A stretch of DNA of 64,000 bases, taken from positions 599,001 to 663,000 of the forward strand of contig NZ_PGEP01000001.1 in the NCBI RefSeq assembly GCF_002797445.1, given 5' to 3'. This DNA is from Acidovorax sp. 69 (GTDB lineage: Bacteria; Pseudomonadota; Gammaproteobacteria; Burkholderiales; Burkholderiaceae_C). This document shows positions 50,888-59,189 of the stretch, one piece after another; positions within the stretch are counted from its first letter, which is position 1; every line of letters begins with the position of its first letter. Position numbers and translations under genes: made by a program. Below the pieces are notes generated by a model. That model did no database searches, was not told the origin of the DNA, and was given only the letters and a program-made list of their open reading frames with translations.

Positions 50888-51340
50888 TCAACGGCGGTAA
50901 GGGTTGTCGGGGTTTCGGTCATGGCGATTGGGCACGCCGTCGCCGTCACGGTCGCGGTCATGCCGGTTGGCAATGCCGTCGCCATCGCGGTCCCAGCCGC
51001 CGCCCTGCATGTTCCAGCGGCCACCGTGTTCAACCCAGCGGGGTTCGCGATAGTGGTAGCCGGGGCGGGCCTTCACCCAGTACCCCTGCATCCAGACATG
51101 GCGGTGGCCCCGCCATTCCCAGTGTCCAGGCACCCAGGCCATGCCCCGGCGAGGGTGGGGCGCTGCTTCATGGCGGGGTGGCGGTGGCGCTTGGTACTGC
51201 ACCCTCACGGGCGCAGGGCCTTGGTAGTGGGGTGAGCCTGTCTGGACGACAACAGTGGCATGGGTCTGTGCCTTCGCCAGCGTAGCGGCGCCCAGCGACA
51301 GCAGTGCGAGGGAAACGGCGGCGAGTGCATTGCGGGCCAT
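50888..51340 (-). CDS. secreted YXWGXW-type protein with TSP3-like calcium repeats (paralogue 2)
   Basis: A 150-residue paralogue with the same order: signal peptide ending at AKAQ, a Pro-rich linker (QYQAPPPPRHEAAPHPRRG), the Trp-rich core GHWEWRGHRHVWMQGYWVKA, and DRDGDGIANRHD / DRDGDGVPNRHD repeats. ATG 51340 follows GAGGAGATCACC. The high similarity to the next gene indicates tandem duplication. Confidence 0.8.
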   Translation of the reverse strand: MARNALAAVSLALLSLGAATLAKAQTHATVVVQTGSPHYQGPAPVRVQYQAPPPPRHEAAPHPRRGMAWVPGHWEWRGHRHVWMQGYWVKARPGYHYREPRWVEHGGRWNMQGGGWDRDGDGIANRHDRDRDGDGVPNRHDRNPDNPYRR

Positions 51341-51517
51341 GGTGATCTCCTCAGAAATGATTCCTTGCGGAACCGGAGACTTCATGGTGCGAGCACTGCG
51401 TCAAGCCGGTGTAGGCGAATTGCGAAGTCTTGTGAAGTTGTGTTTCCTGTCGCTGTGAGTCGCAGGTTCTCGTGATTTATTTCACGCTGTGTGCTGGGAT
51501 GTCTTGCGGTGGATGTG

Positions 51518-51898
51518 TCAGCGCCACCACACCAAAGCCGCCACCACCCACAGGGCCGCCCATGCGGGGTGCCGGCCGTCGGTGGCATAAAACACCAGCA
51601 GCCCGCTGGCCAGCGTGGCGACCCCTGCCACATCGGCCACCCAGCCTCCCAGGTGGGTGTCCACAGGCACCGTCCCCAGGCGCCACAGCAGGGCGCTCAG
51701 GGCCCAGCCCAGCACGCTGGCCAGGTGCCAGGTTCCCCACAGGATGCGCACCTGTTGCTCGCGCAGCACGGGCCGTCCGCCGGTGGGCACGATGCCCTGC
51801 GTGCGCAAGGTGCGAAACACCAGGACTTCACCCAGCACCGAGTGCGCAACACCCACCAGGGCCAGGCCCCCGGCTGCCAGTACCAGCGCAGTATTCAT
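51518..51898 (-). CDS. small integral membrane protein of unknown function
   Basis: A 126-residue protein with four predicted helices (ALVLAAGGLALVGVAHSVLG; LASVLGWALSALLW; VAGVATLASGLLVFY; AALWVVAALVWW). ATG 51898 is used; an in-frame ATG 18 bp upstream is possible. It is the last gene of a minus-strand run with a similar small membrane protein, a UbiB-like kinase, DUF2867 and TetR. I do not recognise a family. Confidence 0.7.
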   Translation of the reverse strand: MNTALVLAAGGLALVGVAHSVLGEVLVFRTLRTQGIVPTGGRPVLREQQVRILWGTWHLASVLGWALSALLWRLGTVPVDTHLGGWVADVAGVATLASGLLVFYATDGRHPAWAALWVVAALVWWR

Positions 51899-51970
51899 GG
51901 ACAGTTTTCCAGTCAATCAGGATGGCTGTGGACGGCGCAGACGCGGCGCATTGGCCCGTCTTTGGCGCCT

Positions 51971-52378
51971 TTAGCGCTTGGGGGTCCAGCACAGGGCCAG
52001 CGCGGGCGGCAGCACCAGCCAGAAGCCCGAGGTGGGCATGAGCACAATGCCCAGCAGCGTGAGTGCCAGCAACCCGGCACCCAGCCCGCGCAAGGGGACG
52101 GGTGCCAGGGCTGCGTGGCGTTCGGCCAGCAGGATGGCCCAGCCCAGCAACGCGAAGAGTCCGCCGAACAGCACAAACCAGACCACAGCGCCCACCACAG
52201 GATCTTTGTGCACGCTGTTGAAAACGCCGCGCCGTACGATCTCGTGCAACTGGGGTTGGAATACGGCGGCCGCAAAAAGGGTGTGCACCGCCGCCACGAC
52301 CAGCAGCCACAGGCCCTTCCAGGTGGTGCGAAGCGGCGTGAATGTGCGGCGAAGGGATGGGGTGGTCAGGGTGGTCAT
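51971..52378 (-). CDS. small integral membrane protein (DUF6463-like)
   Basis: A 135-residue protein with about four helices (GLWLLVVAAVHTLFAAAVF; VVGAVVWFVLFGGLFALLGW). The sequence WKGLWLLVVAAVHTLFA with an FNSVHKDPVVGA loop resembles DUF6463-type proteins. Its ATG overlaps the stop of the UbiB-like gene (ATGA), so it is translationally coupled to it. Function is unknown. Confidence 0.72.
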   Translation of the reverse strand: MTTLTTPSLRRTFTPLRTTWKGLWLLVVAAVHTLFAAAVFQPQLHEIVRRGVFNSVHKDPVVGAVVWFVLFGGLFALLGWAILLAERHAALAPVPLRGLGAGLLALTLLGIVLMPTSGFWLVLPPALALCWTPKR

Positions 52379-53721
52379 GTTGGGAGGTCCCGGGGAGTGC
52401 TGCCGTGAAGAGAAAGTGCGGGACAGTGCGTGCGCACGCGCGCGCCCAGCCCTGTGAGCAGGTGCATGAGGCCCATCCACATGCGCTCGAACGCGGGCAT
52501 TTCGCCGGGCACCTGCACCAACTGGTCGCCCAGCACACGCTGGTGGCGTCCTGCGGTGATGGGGGGCGGCGTCTTGGCGCCAAAGTCGAAAACCGGCTGC
52601 GTGAAAGGTTCGATCTGCCAGGCCTGCATGTCGGCCAGCGCGGGGGCCAGTTCGGCGGTGTAGGCCTCGGCGGCGAGGTCAGGCCGCAGAAGCCCCAACG
52701 CCTGGTAGGCCCTCAGCACCAGCACATCGCGCTGGGGGTCGGCAGTGGGGCGCAGCAGGGCGGACCACGCCTGCGCCACGTGCGACCGAAAATCGCCCGA
52801 CAGACTGCGCGTACAGCCAAAGTCCAGCACACCGACGCGGCCGTCCGCAGCAAAGAGGAAGTTTCCCGGGTGCGGATCGGCATGCACCCGGCCCAGCACA
52901 AAGATGCAGTGCATGAACCAGTCCCACAGGTGCTGTCCGGCCCGATCGCGTTGTGCCTGCGTGGGCTGGGTGGCCAGCCAGGCCTGCAGGTGCTGGCCCG
53001 GCAAAAACTGCTGTGTAAGCACCTGGGCCCGCGTGTGCGATGCGATGGGCTGCGCCATTGCCACCCCGGGCATGGCCGCGTGCTGCGCAAACCACTGCAG
53101 TTGCTCGGCCTCCTGCAGGTAGTCCACCTCGCGCAGCAGCGTGGCCTCGATCTCGGCCATCACGCTGTCCACCACCGTGTGGGCGGGCAGGGGCATATCA
53201 GTGTGGGCCAGCGCGCGCAGTGCGGTGCGCATCAGCTGCATGTCGCTGGCAATGGTGGCGGCAATGCCGGGGTACTGCACCTTGACGGCCACCGTGCCGT
53301 GGCCTGCCAGCTGTGCGCGGTGCACCTGGCCCAGGCTGGCGGCGGCAAAGGCAGCGGGCTCGAAATGCTCGAAGATCGATTCGGGCTCCTGGCCGAACGC
53401 CTGGCGGAACACGCGGCCCACCAGCGCGCGGTTGAGCGGTGGCGCCTGGTGGTGGGCGCGCGCCAGCTCTTGTCGTACGCCATCGGGCAGCAGGCCGGGG
53501 TGCATGCTGAGCAGTTGCGACACCTTGAGCGCCGAGCCCCTCAACTGCCCCAAAGCGCCAAACAGAATGCGGCCCAGCGCGGCTTCGTGATCGGCCTGTG
53601 CCTGGGCTGACGGTGCACGCACGCGGTGCCCCAGCTGGGCCATGCCAATGCGCGCCGCCGCCAGGCCGGTGATGGTGCCGCGCGCCAGGCGGCCTGTGCG
53701 GGGGGCGTCGCCCTTAGCCAT
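52375..53721 (-). CDS. ABC1/UbiB/ADCK-family atypical kinase
   Basis: A 448-residue protein. Visible motifs are ALKVSQLLSMHPGLLP (normally K-x-G-Q; here Ser replaces Gly), the Ala-rich loop AAASLGQVHRA, VAVKVQYPG, the catalytic HADPHPGNFLF and the metal-binding DFGCT. No C-terminal membrane helices as in true UbiB are obvious. Family members support ubiquinone synthesis or lipid homeostasis. Operon partners (TetR, DUF2867) suggest a lipid- or membrane-stress setting. Confidence 0.87.
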   Translation of the reverse strand: MAKGDAPRTGRLARGTITGLAAARIGMAQLGHRVRAPSAQAQADHEAALGRILFGALGQLRGSALKVSQLLSMHPGLLPDGVRQELARAHHQAPPLNRALVGRVFRQAFGQEPESIFEHFEPAAFAAASLGQVHRAQLAGHGTVAVKVQYPGIAATIASDMQLMRTALRALAHTDMPLPAHTVVDSVMAEIEATLLREVDYLQEAEQLQWFAQHAAMPGVAMAQPIASHTRAQVLTQQFLPGQHLQAWLATQPTQAQRDRAGQHLWDWFMHCIFVLGRVHADPHPGNFLFAADGRVGVLDFGCTRSLSGDFRSHVAQAWSALLRPTADPQRDVLVLRAYQALGLLRPDLAAEAYTAELAPALADMQAWQIEPFTQPVFDFGAKTPPPITAGRHQRVLGDQLVQVPGEMPAFERMWMGLMHLLTGLGARVRTHCPALSLHGSTPRDLPT

Positions 53722-54274
53722 GGTTTGACGTGACCAGTCGCTTCAACATCACCTGCACGATGCGGCGATGAAACGGCGCGATGATGGCCATGTAGACATG
53801 GCCCAGCGTGTTGTGGATGTGCACCACGGTGCTGACCACGACAGTGGCAGGGCCGTTGGCCTGGGGGTGTTTGGTCAGCGACACCTGGACATCCAGGTGC
53901 TTGTCGTCCTGACCCATCACCACTTCGGTGTCGCTCAAATGGCGGATCAGGAAGATGCCCACCGGGTCTCCGACACGGTAGCTGCTTGGATCGCTCGCAG
54001 ATCCACCGCTGGCGAGCGGATGCACGTCGCCCAATTGCCCTACGCCTTTGAGCCCCACCAGCTGCACCAACGTGTTGCGTACCGCCAGGAGCTGCTGCGT
54101 CCAGCGCGGCGTGCGGGCCACCACGTTGAGCCAGGTCTGCAGCGCGCTGGTGCCTGGCTGCGGATCGGCCACGGTGTAGGCATCAAAGAAGTGAGCGCCA
54201 TGCAACGTCGCGTGGATCGCCGTGCCCGCAGGCACCGTGGTTTCGCGCACGGCTGCTTGTGCTGCGGGGCTCAT
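53714..54274 (-). CDS. DUF2867-family protein
   Basis: A 186-residue protein from ATG 54274. It starts with AGTAIHATLHGAHFFDAYTV and contains DPVGIFLIRHLSDTEVVMGQ and a C-terminal IIAPFHRRIVQVMLKRL, the usual DUF2867 layout. Its start overlaps the TetR stop by 4 bp and its end overlaps the UbiB-like gene by 8 bp. The family has no firm function, but the fold resembles polyketide-cyclase/START-like lipid-binding domains. Confidence 0.8.
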   Translation of the reverse strand: MSPAAQAAVRETTVPAGTAIHATLHGAHFFDAYTVADPQPGTSALQTWLNVVARTPRWTQQLLAVRNTLVQLVGLKGVGQLGDVHPLASGGSASDPSSYRVGDPVGIFLIRHLSDTEVVMGQDDKHLDVQVSLTKHPQANGPATVVVSTVVHIHNTLGHVYMAIIAPFHRRIVQVMLKRLVTSNHG

Positions 54275-55140
54275 GGCGCTTTCCTCTTGCTGGGGGCCTT
54301 GGTGGAGGCGGTAGTTGCCGGGCTGGGGGCGCGGGGTTTGCGCGGCGCGCGCGGCGGTTTTGGGGGCTGGGGGGGCACAGGCGACGCGGGCGCGGCGTTT
54401 GCTGAAGGCGCCGGTGCGCTGCCCATCGCTTGTTTGGCCAGGTGCAGCATGCCCAGCAGGCCGCTGCTGTGCTGGGCCATGCGGGCCATCTGGCTGCGCA
54501 GCACAAAGCCGCCCAGTTGCAGCACGCGGTTGACCAGCCCGCCGCGCAGGGCCTGCACCAGCACCCCGAGCGACAGGTCCACCAGCTGGGTGGTGTCGGC
54601 AAACTCGTCCGACGTGTCGGCCAGCCAATACGTGACCACACCGGCCAGGTAGTCGGTGTAGAACCCGCCCGCCATGCCCTTGAAGTCGCAGGGCTCGATC
54701 TCGCCACTGGCTTCGGCTGCTTCCAGAAAACTGCTGACCGCCTCGCGCAGGCTTTGCCGCGCCGCCAGGGGCTCGGCCAGCATCGACAGTGGCGAGCGCC
54801 GCGCCAGGCTGCGCACCTGGGCCACAAACTCGCGGTCGGCCAGCAGGCGTTCCACCACGGCGTCGGTCAGGCGCTGCAGTTTTTCCTGCAGGTTGTAGCC
54901 GGTGAAGCCAGGTGTCTGCAGCGTGTCCGCCAGCGCCTGGTGGGCCACATCGTCCAGATAGCCCAGCACGATGCGGTCCTTGGTGGGGAAGTATTTGTAG
55001 ATCGTCGCATCGCCAATGCCCGCAGCGCGGGCGATGTCCTTCATCGTCGTGCCATCAAAGCCGTGGCGGGTCATGAGGTCCACCGCGCTGGCCACGATCT
55101 GGCGGCGCGTGGCGTCTTGCTGTTGGCGGGTGGTTTTCAT
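54271..55140 (-). CDS. TetR-family transcriptional regulator
   Basis: A 289-residue protein, longer than most TetR proteins. The N-terminal helix-turn-helix is clear (QIVASAVDLMTRHGFDGTT; IARAAGIGDATIYKYFPTKD). The C-terminal 60 residues are a Pro/Ala/Lys-rich tail (PPQPPKPPRAPRKPRAPSP), which is unusual. It heads a coupled five-gene minus-strand operon and probably autoregulates it from the AT-rich region at 55.15 kb. Confidence 0.9.
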   Translation of the reverse strand: MKTTRQQQDATRRQIVASAVDLMTRHGFDGTTMKDIARAAGIGDATIYKYFPTKDRIVLGYLDDVAHQALADTLQTPGFTGYNLQEKLQRLTDAVVERLLADREFVAQVRSLARRSPLSMLAEPLAARQSLREAVSSFLEAAEASGEIEPCDFKGMAGGFYTDYLAGVVTYWLADTSDEFADTTQLVDLSLGVLVQALRGGLVNRVLQLGGFVLRSQMARMAQHSSGLLGMLHLAKQAMGSAPAPSANAAPASPVPPQPPKPPRAPRKPRAPSPATTASTKAPSKRKAP

Positions 55141-55250
55141 TTAACTATCTTTAAATTAACAAAATTTTTTATTTAAAGAATAGTGTTTTCTGATTGTGGC
55201 GTCAAGCGGTCGCAGCCACGGACACCGAGTTTGAGCCGGTGGTACTGGTG
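55141..55250 (-). promoter_or_regulatory. AT-rich promoter region of the TetR operon
   Basis: The 45 bases next to the tetR start are strikingly AT-rich (AACAAAATTTTTTATTTAAAG, with TTTAACTATCTTTAAATTAA beside it) in a GC-rich genome. TTTAAAT and ATTTAAA form short symmetric elements of the kind TetR proteins bind. Exact boxes are not assigned. Confidence 0.4.
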
Positions 55251-55320
55251 TTTTTATGGCCTTTTTAGCCTCTAGCGCTTGATGGTAAAGCGCTGGAAGC
55301 TATCAAAAATGTAGTATGGG
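55251..55320 (-). repeat. dispersed intergenic repeat, copy C, followed by a C-rich stretch
   Basis: Minus-strand reading: TTTTTGATAGCTTCC, AGCGCTTTACCATCAAGCGC and GGCTAAAAAGGCC. It aligns with copies A and B. The following 55320-55430 is a dense GC-rich stretch (CCCCTCCCGCTTTGGGAGGG and similar hairpins) of the second repeat type and may terminate the XRE gene. Confidence 0.6.
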
Positions 55321-55430
55321 CGCCCCTCCCGCTTTGGGAGGGCCATCTGCCACCCGGACGGCCCGCAGGGGCCGCCCCGCCGCGAAGGCCGCCGTTCCCC
55401 TGGGGGAGGGCGCCGCAGGCGGCTCAGGGG

Positions 55431-56162
55431 CTACTTCCTCATCGCCGCAAACGCCTCAAACTCCCAGCTGCGCATCGCCAGCAGCAGCGTGTAGCCCTCG
55501 CGCTCGCGGTCGGGCAGCTTCTGGTCGGCCAGGTGTTGTTGTGCAAAGTCTTGCGCCACGCGCTGCATGCGCTCCATGAAGGCGGGCGCCAGGCTGCGGC
55601 TGATGGCGCCGTGCACCAGCAGCACGCCTTCGCCGGGGCCATCAAAGCCGCCGGAAAAGTAGTCGAGGAGTGCGTGATCGCGAAAGTAGTTCATCACCGG
55701 GCCATGGGGGCGCCAGCGGAATGTTTTGGCGAGTTTGAGCCGGTAGCGGTTCAGCGGCCGCAGCTCGATGATGCCGATGCGATCGAGCTGCGCGAGGTAC
55801 TTGATGCCCTCGGCCTCAGTCAGCCGGTAGTTGGTGGTGACCTGCTCCAGCGTCCACTGGCTGAGCACGCAAATCGCCATGAGCAGCAGTTTCTTGTCGC
55901 CCACCACGGCTTTTTCCTGCTCCTGCGTCAGCTCTTTCAGCAGGGGCTGTTCGTCGGCCACGCGCCGCGCTAGGTCGGCAAAGTCCAGCGCCAGCGCACG
56001 GCAGATGGCGTCGATGCGCGACAGCGGCATGTCGCCCTTGGCCAGCATGCGTTTGACGCTGGACTCGGCCATGCCCAGCGCCTGTGCCAGGTCGGCGTAG
56101 GTCATCTGCGCAGTCTTGAGTTCCTTTTTGAGGGCGAGAACGAGGTCGGCAGTGGTGCTCAT
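55431..56162 (-). CDS. XRE-family transcriptional regulator
   Basis: A 243-residue protein with an N-terminal Cro/C1-type helix-turn-helix (MTYADLAQALGMAESSVKRM; MPLSRIDAICRALALDFADL). The C-terminal 170 residues (WTLEQVTTNYRLTEAEGIKY; LNRYRLKLAKTFRWRPHGPV) form an unrecognised effector domain seen in other betaproteobacterial regulators. It is divergent from the CREST-type gene with a 119-bp gap. Confidence 0.85.
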   Translation of the reverse strand: MSTTADLVLALKKELKTAQMTYADLAQALGMAESSVKRMLAKGDMPLSRIDAICRALALDFADLARRVADEQPLLKELTQEQEKAVVGDKKLLLMAICVLSQWTLEQVTTNYRLTEAEGIKYLAQLDRIGIIELRPLNRYRLKLAKTFRWRPHGPVMNYFRDHALLDYFSGGFDGPGEGVLLVHGAISRSLAPAFMERMQRVAQDFAQQHLADQKLPDREREGYTLLLAMRSWEFEAFAAMRK

Positions 56163-56281
56163 GGGTATCGATTATCAATACCTGTGGTGTCTTGGGTAGC
56201 CCTCTGAGCGACTTTTTGGGCGATGAATGTGCCCGCACTCCCCACACTGCGCGGCATCGATCACTTTCGGATGCGACGACC

Positions 56282-57178
56282 ATGACCTTTGCTGTATTTC
56301 CTTGCCCCCCACGCCACAAGGTGTTGTCCCGCGCTGAAGCCGGCTTGTTGCTGGCGGTGGCCGCGCTGCTGGCGTTGGCCTTGTTCGGGCCAGTGCTGCC
56401 TGCCAGCGAGCACCAGCATGCGTTTGCCGATCAACGGGCGCTGTGGGGCGTTCCCTGTGCACTCGATGTGTGGAGCAACCTGCCCTTTGCCATCGCGGGC
56501 CTGTGGGGCCTGGTGGTGCTGCGGCGCCTGGACCTGGGAGGGCTGGACGCTACGTCCCGCGCCCTGGCCAGCCTCTTTTTTGTGGGCCTGCTGTGCACGG
56601 CCGCAGGCTCCGCGCTCTATCACTGGCAGCCCAACAACGGTGGCCTGATGTGGGACCGCCTGGGCATGGTGTTGCCCTTCGCGGGACTGTTGGGGCTGTC
56701 GGCTGCCAGCCGCGTGAGCGACCGTGCGGGTGCAGCGGCCGCAGCTGCGGTATTGCTGGCCGGGTCACTGGCCGTGGTGTGGTGGTCGCACAGTGGGAAT
56801 CTGCTGCCCTGGGCTGTGGTGCAGCTGGGCGGCATGTTGGTGGTGCTGGCCCTGGCCTGTCTGCCCCGCCGTCAGGAGGCGCTGGCATTGCATCTGGGTG
56901 CCGTGATCGCTTGGTACGCACTGGCCAAGCTCTTTGAGGCGGCAGACCACCCGGTGTTCGAGGCCACCGCGCAGTGGGTGTCTGGCCACACCCTCAAGCA
57001 TGTGCTGGCGGCAGGTGCCGCCTGGCCGGTGCTGTCAGCCTTGGCGGCATTGCGCCACAGCGTCGCGCAGGGCGCGCCACATGTCACGCCATCCGGGCAG
57101 AATGGCGCCCACACCGTGGGTGGCGCCCGCAGGTCCCGCGCTGGATGCGTGGGAGCCGCAAAGACCAACAGTAACTAA
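56282..57178 (+). CDS. CREST-superfamily membrane protein (alkaline ceramidase-like)
   Basis: A 298-residue protein with seven predicted helices. The superfamily residues are visible: a Ser and His in AAGSALYHWQPNNGG, an Asp in MWDRLGM, and a C-terminal His pair in SGHTLKHVLAA. Such proteins are predicted membrane-embedded metal hydrolases acting on lipid amides. ATG 56282 is used because the longer frame runs into the divergent promoter. The lipid context (acyltransferase next door) is suggestive only. Confidence 0.78.
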   Translation: MTFAVFPCPPRHKVLSRAEAGLLLAVAALLALALFGPVLPASEHQHAFADQRALWGVPCALDVWSNLPFAIAGLWGLVVLRRLDLGGLDATSRALASLFFVGLLCTAAGSALYHWQPNNGGLMWDRLGMVLPFAGLLGLSAASRVSDRAGAAAAAAVLLAGSLAVVWWSHSGNLLPWAVVQLGGMLVVLALACLPRRQEALALHLGAVIAWYALAKLFEAADHPVFEATAQWVSGHTLKHVLAAGAAWPVLSALAALRHSVAQGAPHVTPSGQNGAHTVGGARRSRAGCVGAAKTNSN

Positions 57179-57208
57179 AGCCAACCCATTGGAAACGAGG
57201 AGAAACGC

Positions 57209-59140
57209 ATGCACACCCCAGCCCCCTCTGCCAGCGTGGCGCCCACGCACGAGGACCCGAACCAGTTTGCCCTGCTGCGCCAGCGGCGGTTTGCGCCGTT
57301 TTTCTGGACGCAGTTTTCGGGCGCGGCCAACGACAACCTGTTCAAGTTCGCGTTCACCGTGATGGTGACTTACCAGCTCAGCGTGTCGTGGCTGCCACCG
57401 GCCATGGCGGGGCTGGTGATTGGGGCGCTGTTCATCCTGCCGTTTTTGCTGTTCTCGGCCACGTCTGGCCAACTGACCGACAAGTACGACAAGACGAAGA
57501 TGATCCGCTTCGTTAAGAACCTGGAGATCGCCATCATGCTGGTGGCGGCGGGCGGGTTCATTGCGGGCAATGTGCCGACCCTGCTGCTGTGCACCTTTTT
57601 GATGGGCGTGCACTCCACGTTGTTTGGCCCCGTCAAGTTTGCCTACATGCCCCAGGTGCTCAGCGAGCGCGAGCTTACCGGCGGCAACGGCATGGTCGAG
57701 ATGGGCACCTTTGTGGCCATTTTGCTGGGCAACGTGGCGGGGGGGCTGTTGGTGGCACTGCCTGGCATCGGTCACACCACGGTGGCGGTGGCCTGTGTGG
57801 TGGCGGCATTGATCGGGCGTGCCGTGGCGCAGTTCATCCCTTCGGTGCCCGCCACCGACCCGGGGCTCACCATCAACTGGAACCCCTTCACGGAAACCTG
57901 GCGCAATCTCAAGCTCGCGCACGGCAACGTGGTGGTGTTCCGCTCGCTCTTGGGTATCAGCTGGATGTGGTTCTTCGGCGCGGTATTCCTGTCGCAGTTC
58001 CCCAGCCTGGCCAAGGAAGTGCTGCACGGCAACGAGCAGGTCGCCTCGTTGCTGCTGGTGGTGTTCTCCATCGGCATCGGTATCGGCTCGCTGCTGTGCG
58101 AGGTGCTCTCGCGCCGCCATGTCGAGATCGGTCTGGTGCCACTGGGTGCCATTGGCATGAGCGTGTTTGCCATCGATCTGTACTTTGCCTCGCGCAGCCT
58201 GCCGCCGGCAGATATCATGGGGCTGGCCGCCTTCATGGCCCAGGGCGCGCACTGGCGCGTGATGCTGGACCTGGCGCTGCTCAGCCTGTTTGCCGGCCTG
58301 TACAGCGTGCCCATGTACGCGCTGATCCAGATGCGCAGCCAGCCCACGCACCGCGCGCGCATCATCGCGGCCAACAACATCCTGAACGCGCTGTTCATGA
58401 TTGCGAGTTCTTTGATGGCGGGCGCACTGCTGGGCGCGGGGTTCACGGTGCCGCAGATCTTCTTGTTCACCGGCATCGCCAACGCCGTGGTGGCGTTTTA
58501 CATCTTCATGCTGGTGCCCGAATACATGCTGCGTTTTGTGGCTTGGGTTTCCTCGCGTTTTGTCTACCGCTTCAAGGTGCAGGGCGACGAGAACCTGCCG
58601 TCCACCGGCGCGGCCATCCTGGCATGCAACCACGTGAGCTTTGTGGATGCCGTGCTGCTCATGGCCGCCAGCCCGCGCCCCATCTACTTCGTGATGGACC
58701 ACCGCATCTTCCGCGTGCCGGTGCTGGGCTGGTTGTTTCGCCTGGCCAAGGCGATTCCCATTGCACCGTACAAGGAAGACCCCAAGACCTACGAGGCCGC
58801 CTTCGATCGCGCCGCGCAGGTGCTGCGCGAAGGTGACTTGCTGGCCATCTTCCCCGAAGGCGGCATCACCAAGGATGGCCAATTGCAGGAGTTCAAGGGC
58901 GGCATCATGAAGATCATCGAGCGCGCGCGCGACGAGGGCATCGAGGCGCCTGTGATTCCCATGGCGCTGACCAACCTGTGGGGCTCGTACTTCAGCCGCA
59001 TCGAGCAGGGAGGCGCCATGGTGCGGCCGTTCCGCAGAGGGTTTTACAGCCGGGTGGGACTCAATGTGGGCCAGCCGCTGTCAGCGCGCGAGGTGCAGCC
59101 AGCGGCGCTGCGCGAGCGGGTGGCGCGGTTGCTGGCCTGA
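57209..59140 (+). CDS. MFS transporter fused to 1-acylglycerol-3-phosphate acyltransferase (LplT-PlsC type)
   Basis: A 643-residue protein. Residues 1-430 are an LplT-like MFS lysophospholipid flippase with about 12 helices (GAANDNLFKFAFTVMVTYQL near the start). Residues about 445-640 are a PlsC acyltransferase with the NHVSFVDA box (His475, Asp480) and FPEGGITKDG (residues 548-557). It would re-import and re-acylate lysophospholipids in the inner membrane. Many homologues carry a third acyl-ACP synthetase domain (Aas); it is absent here. Confidence 0.92.
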   Translation: MHTPAPSASVAPTHEDPNQFALLRQRRFAPFFWTQFSGAANDNLFKFAFTVMVTYQLSVSWLPPAMAGLVIGALFILPFLLFSATSGQLTDKYDKTKMIRFVKNLEIAIMLVAAGGFIAGNVPTLLLCTFLMGVHSTLFGPVKFAYMPQVLSERELTGGNGMVEMGTFVAILLGNVAGGLLVALPGIGHTTVAVACVVAALIGRAVAQFIPSVPATDPGLTINWNPFTETWRNLKLAHGNVVVFRSLLGISWMWFFGAVFLSQFPSLAKEVLHGNEQVASLLLVVFSIGIGIGSLLCEVLSRRHVEIGLVPLGAIGMSVFAIDLYFASRSLPPADIMGLAAFMAQGAHWRVMLDLALLSLFAGLYSVPMYALIQMRSQPTHRARIIAANNILNALFMIASSLMAGALLGAGFTVPQIFLFTGIANAVVAFYIFMLVPEYMLRFVAWVSSRFVYRFKVQGDENLPSTGAAILACNHVSFVDAVLLMAASPRPIYFVMDHRIFRVPVLGWLFRLAKAIPIAPYKEDPKTYEAAFDRAAQVLREGDLLAIFPEGGITKDGQLQEFKGGIMKIIERARDEGIEAPVIPMALTNLWGSYFSRIEQGGAMVRPFRRGFYSRVGLNVGQPLSAREVQPAALRERVARLLA

Positions 59141-59189
59141 CGTTCCGGTGTGGCCTGCGTTACAGCCGCCTTGGGGCGGTGTGCAACGC

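Noticed and set aside
57035..58882. 615-residue open frame on the minus strand
   Set aside because: Antisense of the LplT-PlsC fusion; His/Gln/Arg-rich composition typical of GC-driven shadow frames.
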